A program made the position numbers and the translations under genes. From CF-161 sp035638495 (GTDB lineage Bacteria > Chloroflexota > Dormibacteria > Dormibacterales > Dormibacteraceae), in contig DASQZW010000157.1 in the NCBI GenBank assembly GCA_035638495.1, positions 1 through 23,294 of the forward strand: a stretch of 23,294 nucleotides of DNA, given 5' to 3'. Positions 21,513 through 23,294 of this stretch are shown one piece after another. The stretch's first letter is position 1; every line of letters starts with the position of its first letter. The notes beneath the pieces were generated by a model, which saw only the letters and a list, made by a program, of their open reading frames with translations, did no database searches and was not told where the DNA came from.

Positions 21513-22223
21513 ATGGCTGAGACACGCAGTTGCCGTCACTGCGGCAAGGAGTTCGCGTACCACGCGAAGAGTCAGAAGGGCCTGTTCTGTTCCCGCGCGT
21601 GCTCGGGATATGGGCGTCGCGGCGCAGTGTACCCACAGACCCACCGATTGCCACGGCCGCCACAGGCGACGCCGCAGCGGTTGGCCTCGGGATCGGTCGT
21701 TCAGTGGGACACACTGACTCGGCGGCAACTTGGCAAGCGTGTGACAGCGGCAGTCCAGGTTACGTGCGGCCAATGCGGCGGGGTCCGATGGACCGCGGCG
21801 CACGGTACGATCGAGGCCGTCCGTAACAAACCGCACTTCGGCGGTTTCTGCCGGCGTTGCATGGAAACGGAGCAAGTGCCGATCGAGTACCGGGGGTTCC
21901 CGCCCCTCCAACGACAGATCAAGGCCAACGGATACGTCTACTGGCGTCTGCCCGACCATCCGATGGCCGATGTACGGGGGGAAGTCCTCGAGCATCGTAT
22001 GGTGATGGCCGACCATCTGGGCAGACGCCTGGAACGGTACGAGCACGTCCACCATTTGAACGGGAACAAGACCGACAACCGGCCCGAGAATCTGGAGCTG
22101 GTGACGAACAAGGACCATGCGGTGATTACGGCGTTGGAGCGCCGCGTCCGCGAGCTGGAAGCGCTCCTCAGACAACATGGGATCGAGCCTCCCGCCACAT
22201 CGCCCAGACCTGAGCAGGCGTGA
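21513..22223 (+). CDS. HNH homing-type endonuclease with two zinc-finger pairs, antisense to the late operon
   Basis: The protein has 236 residues. ATG at 21513 follows G-G-G-G-G-A-G-G very closely (one to four bases), and no other in-frame start precedes it after the nearest stop. Cys7, Cys10, Cys26 and Cys30, then Cys85, Cys88, Cys113 and Cys116, look like two zinc sites. The HNH core is near 157-198: G-E-V-L-E-H-R-M-V-M-A, then H-V-H-H-L-N-G-N-K-T-D-N-R-P-E-N-L-E-L, with His180-His181, Asn192 and neighbours as the active centre. A short helix ends the protein. It is the only clear gene on this strand. The last 56 bases overlap the protease gene tail-to-tail. Codon use is less GC-extreme than the tail genes, in keeping with a mobile, free-standing phage endonuclease. 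Confidence 0.88.
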   Translation: MAETRSCRHCGKEFAYHAKSQKGLFCSRACSGYGRRGAVYPQTHRLPRPPQATPQRLASGSVVQWDTLTRRQLGKRVTAAVQVTCGQCGGVRWTAAHGTIEAVRNKPHFGGFCRRCMETEQVPIEYRGFPPLQRQIKANGYVYWRLPDHPMADVRGEVLEHRMVMADHLGRRLERYEHVHHLNGNKTDNRPENLELVTNKDHAVITALERRVRELEALLRQHGIEPPATSPRPEQA

Positions 22224-22764
22224 CCGGCTCGGTGTCGTCGTAGAACTGCTTCCACGATCGGAAGCCCTTAGGCGGTGGGCCGTCGTCGTCCGGCACGTGC
22301 TCCTTGAGAGCTAAGACGCGGGTATCCTCCCCCGCTCCGACCAATACCCCAGACACCTCGAACACTCTGGCGATTTTCCGGACGTGCCTGACCGGGCCGT
22401 CGTCCTCCTCGGCCACGTCGAACCCACCCGGCGCGATTTCGAAGCCGTAGGAGAACTCCTGGAGGGCACCCATCGCCTTCGTAGTTTCGTAGGCGTCGCG
22501 CGACCACTGCGTCTGCAGATGGAACGCGCCGTCGAAGATCGCTGCGTCTCGGGTGACACGAATTCGCCCCTTGCCTACCGGCAGGGAGCTCCACTCGTGC
22601 GACCAGATCAGAGGGACTTCGGACCCATCCAACTCCTGGAAAGCGGACCGGTGTACACGGTCTCTCTGTTTATCCAGGACGTTGAACGAGCTGAAGCGAG
22701 CCTGAATCGTGCCGGGCGGCGCGTCCTCGGGAAGACCGAGGGTGATGCTCTTCCGTTCGAGCAT
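22168..22764 (-). CDS. HK97-type prohead maturation protease (198 aa)
   Basis: ATG at 22764 with a G-G-G-G site eight bases ahead. It shows the family plan: an early beta strand and turn (F-S-S-F-N-V-L-D-K-Q-R-D-R-V), catalytic His56 in P-L-I-W-S-H-E-W-S-S-L-P-V-G-K, nucleophile Ser105 in E-F-S-Y-G-F-E, and the later K-I-A-R-V-F-E-V-S-G-V strand that supplies the usual acidic partner. Length is normal. It cuts the capsid delta domain and itself during prohead maturation. It is separated from the capsid gene by the HNH cassette and the composite protein. The C-terminal 18 codons overlap the HNH gene on the other strand, so that tail may have been remodelled when the cassette arrived. Confidence 0.88.
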   Translation of the reverse strand: MLERKSITLGLPEDAPPGTIQARFSSFNVLDKQRDRVHRSAFQELDGSEVPLIWSHEWSSLPVGKGRIRVTRDAAIFDGAFHLQTQWSRDAYETTKAMGALQEFSYGFEIAPGGFDVAEEDDGPVRHVRKIARVFEVSGVLVGAGEDTRVLALKEHVPDDDGPPPKGFRSWKQFYDDTEPVTPAQVWAMWREARSHVV

Positions 22765-22828
22765 AGACAGAGCCCCTATCCGTCTGGCGCTCCCGGCGCT
22801 CTGCGGCTAAGGGCTCAAGGGCCTCAGG

Positions 22829-23005
22829 CTATTTCCTGGGCACCAGTTTACCTTGCTTGGTGAGCGGCGGCAATAGGGGCATCGGCCGGTGGACATTGAA
22901 CACGCCGCACGAGCGGCAGACCCATTCCACGTAGCCGCGGCCGTCGTGGTCGAACTGGCGCACGCCGCAGTGCTTGCAGCGGGCCTGCGTGAGCCGCTCA
23001 GCCAC
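22829..23005 (-). CDS. 58-residue zinc-ribbon protein
   Basis: GTG at 23005 overlaps the glycosyltransferase stop by eight bases; the stop is at 22829. The two knuckles are C-K-H-C (Cys10, Cys13) and C-R-S-C (Cys30, Cys33), with His12 and His20 nearby, followed by a basic, Pro-rich tail (P-L-L-P-P-L-T-K-Q-G-K-L-V-P-R-K). The pattern is like the small Com-type regulators of phages, which bind RNA to control translation of a neighbour. Direct DNA or protein binding is equally possible. It is followed by 64 bases without a gene, then the protease. Confidence 0.7.
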   Translation of the reverse strand: MAERLTQARCKHCGVRQFDHDGRGYVEWVCRSCGVFNVHRPMPLLPPLTKQGKLVPRK

Positions 23006-23294
23006 GGTACATCCCGTGCGCCACGAGCGGCGGCCCGCGGCGGAGCCCCAGCCGCGCGCGTGCCGCGCCGATGAGGTTCGCCCACGCCCGTGGCCAGGCG
23101 CCGGCCTGGCCCGGCAAGCTATGCCGCTCCCGCACGCGCTTCGCCCAGCGCGCCGCCAGCGTGAAGCGGAGCGCCTGGTCCTCGATCAACCGACACAGCG
23201 CGTCCTCCCACGCGTCCGCCGTGTCGGCAAGGAGTCCGAACTTGTCCGGCCCCAGCGCCGCGGCATAGACCGTGGGACTCGCCACGACCGCGGC
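22998..23294 (-). CDS. Glycosyltransferase, C-terminal part, 5' end beyond window
   Basis: The open frame enters from the right edge (99 bases visible before the stop codon is counted out, about 98 residues). The segment A-A-V-V-A-S-P-T-V-Y, then K-F-G-L-L-A-D-T-A-D-A-W-E-D-A-L-C-R-L-I-E-D-Q-A-L-R matches the last part of GT-B type transferases (families 1 and 4), where 'P-V-V-A-S-P-V' and 'G-L-L-V-x-D-x-x-x-W' bind the nucleotide sugar. A basic helix follows. The N-terminal acceptor domain is not in view, so the sugar and target are unknown. In this place it could glycosylate capsid or tail protein, or modify host surface sugar. Confidence 0.8.
   Translation of the reverse strand, partial: AAVVASPTVYAAALGPDKFGLLADTADAWEDALCRLIEDQALRFTLAARWAKRVRERHSLPGQAGAWPRAWANLIGAARARLGLRRGPPLVAHGMYRG

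Noticed and set aside
21435..22178. Minus-strand open frame of 247 codons spanning exactly from the protease to the composite protein
   Set aside because: Its position is tempting, but the opposite frame is a clear HNH nuclease with paired cysteines, and this frame has no recognisable motif or ribosome site.
22765..22828. Extra small gene between the zinc ribbon and the protease
   Set aside because: Only 64 bases; it holds the protease ribosome site and no usable frame.
1..23294. CRISPR array, tRNA, rRNA, insertion sequence, integrase or att site
   Set aside because: No regularly spaced repeats, cloverleaf-like segments, transposase motifs or recombinase genes were seen on either strand.

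Overview
The window is the virion-assembly and lysis region of a high-GC tailed phage or prophage. By synteny it is a long-tailed, HK97-like siphovirus. Almost every gene lies on the minus strand, so the biological reading order runs from the right end of the window to the left. The evidence is a HK97-type prohead protease, a HK97-fold major capsid protein, the usual small head-tail connector genes, a major tail protein, a two-frame tail assembly chaperone, a 1221-residue tape measure, tail-tip proteins, a 1492-residue fibre with a self-cleaving S74 chaperone domain, and an endolysin. No bacterial chromosomal gene, integrase, tRNA or rRNA is visible. The host cannot be named from sequence alone. 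Base composition is strongly GC-rich, with purine-rich Shine-Dalgarno sites.

Head region (right, about 19.2-23.3 kb): the C-terminal end of a glycosyltransferase (cut by the window edge), a 58-residue zinc ribbon, the prohead protease, then an HNH endonuclease gene on the opposite strand with its own apparent -10 box, then a Cys/His-containing protein of composite build, then the major capsid protein. A 15-bp perfect hairpin follows the capsid gene. Connector region (about 15.8-19.2 kb): a very acidic small protein, a beta-rich probable decoration protein, the head-tail adaptor, a head-closure protein, a HK97 gp10-like protein, a tail-terminator candidate and the major tail protein.

Tail region (about 2.4-15.8 kb): the tail assembly chaperone, whose second part lies in the +1 frame behind a TTT-C slippery site; the tape measure; a small distal-tail candidate; two proteins that together look like a split baseplate hub; two further tail-tip proteins, the larger with an Asp-box; and the long repeat-rich fibre. 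Lysis and small-gene region (1-2.4 kb): four small proteins of unknown function, one single-TM coiled-coil protein that could be a holin or inner-membrane spanin, and a two-domain endolysin (lytic transglycosylase-like plus C39-like peptidase) that runs off the left edge.

Twelve neighbouring gene pairs overlap as ATGA, TGATG or TAATG, so most of the cluster is probably one translationally coupled late operon. I see no defence, CRISPR or biosynthetic system. The most unusual points are the glycosyltransferase/zinc-ribbon pair placed before the protease, the +1 frameshift chaperone, the antisense HNH cassette, the composite protein before the capsid gene, and the fibre repeats.
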